Below are positions 63,837 through 64,000 of a DNA stretch of 64,000 nt, piece after piece. Source of the DNA: Narthecium ossifragum. Lineage: Eukaryota; Streptophyta; Magnoliopsida; Dioscoreales; Nartheciaceae. Below the pieces are notes generated by a model. The model worked only from the letters and a program-made list of their open reading frames with translations. It had not been told where the DNA came from and did not search any database. How positions within the stretch are numbered: position 1 is the first letter of the stretch; each line of letters opens with the position of its first letter. The position numbers and the translations under genes are program-made. The stretch spans positions 1,317,001 through 1,381,000 of the forward strand of contig OY986968.1 of assembly GCA_963920575.1 (NCBI GenBank). The letters are read 5' to 3'.

Positions 63837-64000
63837 GTACATGCTTATTCATATAATCTGTCTTATCAAAGAAGTCGTCTGGTTTATCTATGGCTTAGCT
63901 TCGCCATGCTTTTGTTCTATGTTACGTGCAAAATGATTATATTGAATGTCACTATTGAGGTTAAGATGTAGTGATGTACTTATTTTGACAAAATTCATGC
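63837..64000 (+). other. Start of ATM intron 61
   Basis: The donor GTACAT opens an intron that runs off the window. Later exons are not visible. Confidence 0.85.

Overview
The window is nuclear DNA of a flowering plant. It has long intron-rich gene structure with GT-AG splice sites, AT-rich introns, microsatellites and many small terminal-inverted-repeat elements. The protein reads most like the monocot members of its family as I remember them, so a monocot is likely, but the species cannot be named from the sequence.

One gene on the + strand fills nearly everything. It encodes the plant ATM kinase (Tel1/ATM family, the PI3K-like kinase that senses DNA double-strand breaks). I could place 61 coding exons between 2022 and 63836. 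Every exon joins its neighbour in phase, giving 7,410 coding nt (2,470 codons) with no internal stop. They cover the N-terminal TAN-type motif, the long helical-repeat (HEAT-like) region and about the first 570-600 residues of the FAT region. The end of FAT, the PI3/PI4-kinase domain and the FATC tail lie beyond the right edge, so the gene is cut at its 3' end. Bases 1-2021 hold the putative promoter/5'UTR and anonymous or repeat-derived DNA.

The non-coding part is a record of insertions. The largest introns are intron 12 (2.2 kb), 17 (2.4 kb), 20 (3.0 kb), 23 (5.0 kb), 26 (3.0 kb), 42 (2.8 kb), 47 (6.9 kb), 51 (4.8 kb) and 54 (2.2 kb). They contain: a GC-rich hAT-like family with CAAGG/CATGG ends and 8-bp target duplications (at least six good copies plus fragments); a different hAT-type MITE nested in a 2.4-kb insertion; a Tourist-like MITE with TTA duplication; a 1.2-kb Harbinger-like element with an internal 60-bp tandem array; two copies of a palindromic MITE with 9-bp duplications; and two long-TIR, Pack-MULE-like elements that carry GC-rich non-TE sequence. 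Many introns also carry two-copy local tandem duplications of 50-235 bp.

No second protein-coding gene, tRNA, rRNA or CRISPR array could be supported. Nothing here looks like an unknown multi-gene system. The points most worth a second look are the repeat families, the GC-AG intron 59, the out-of-frame upstream ATG that overlaps the start codon, and a few candidate alternative exons.
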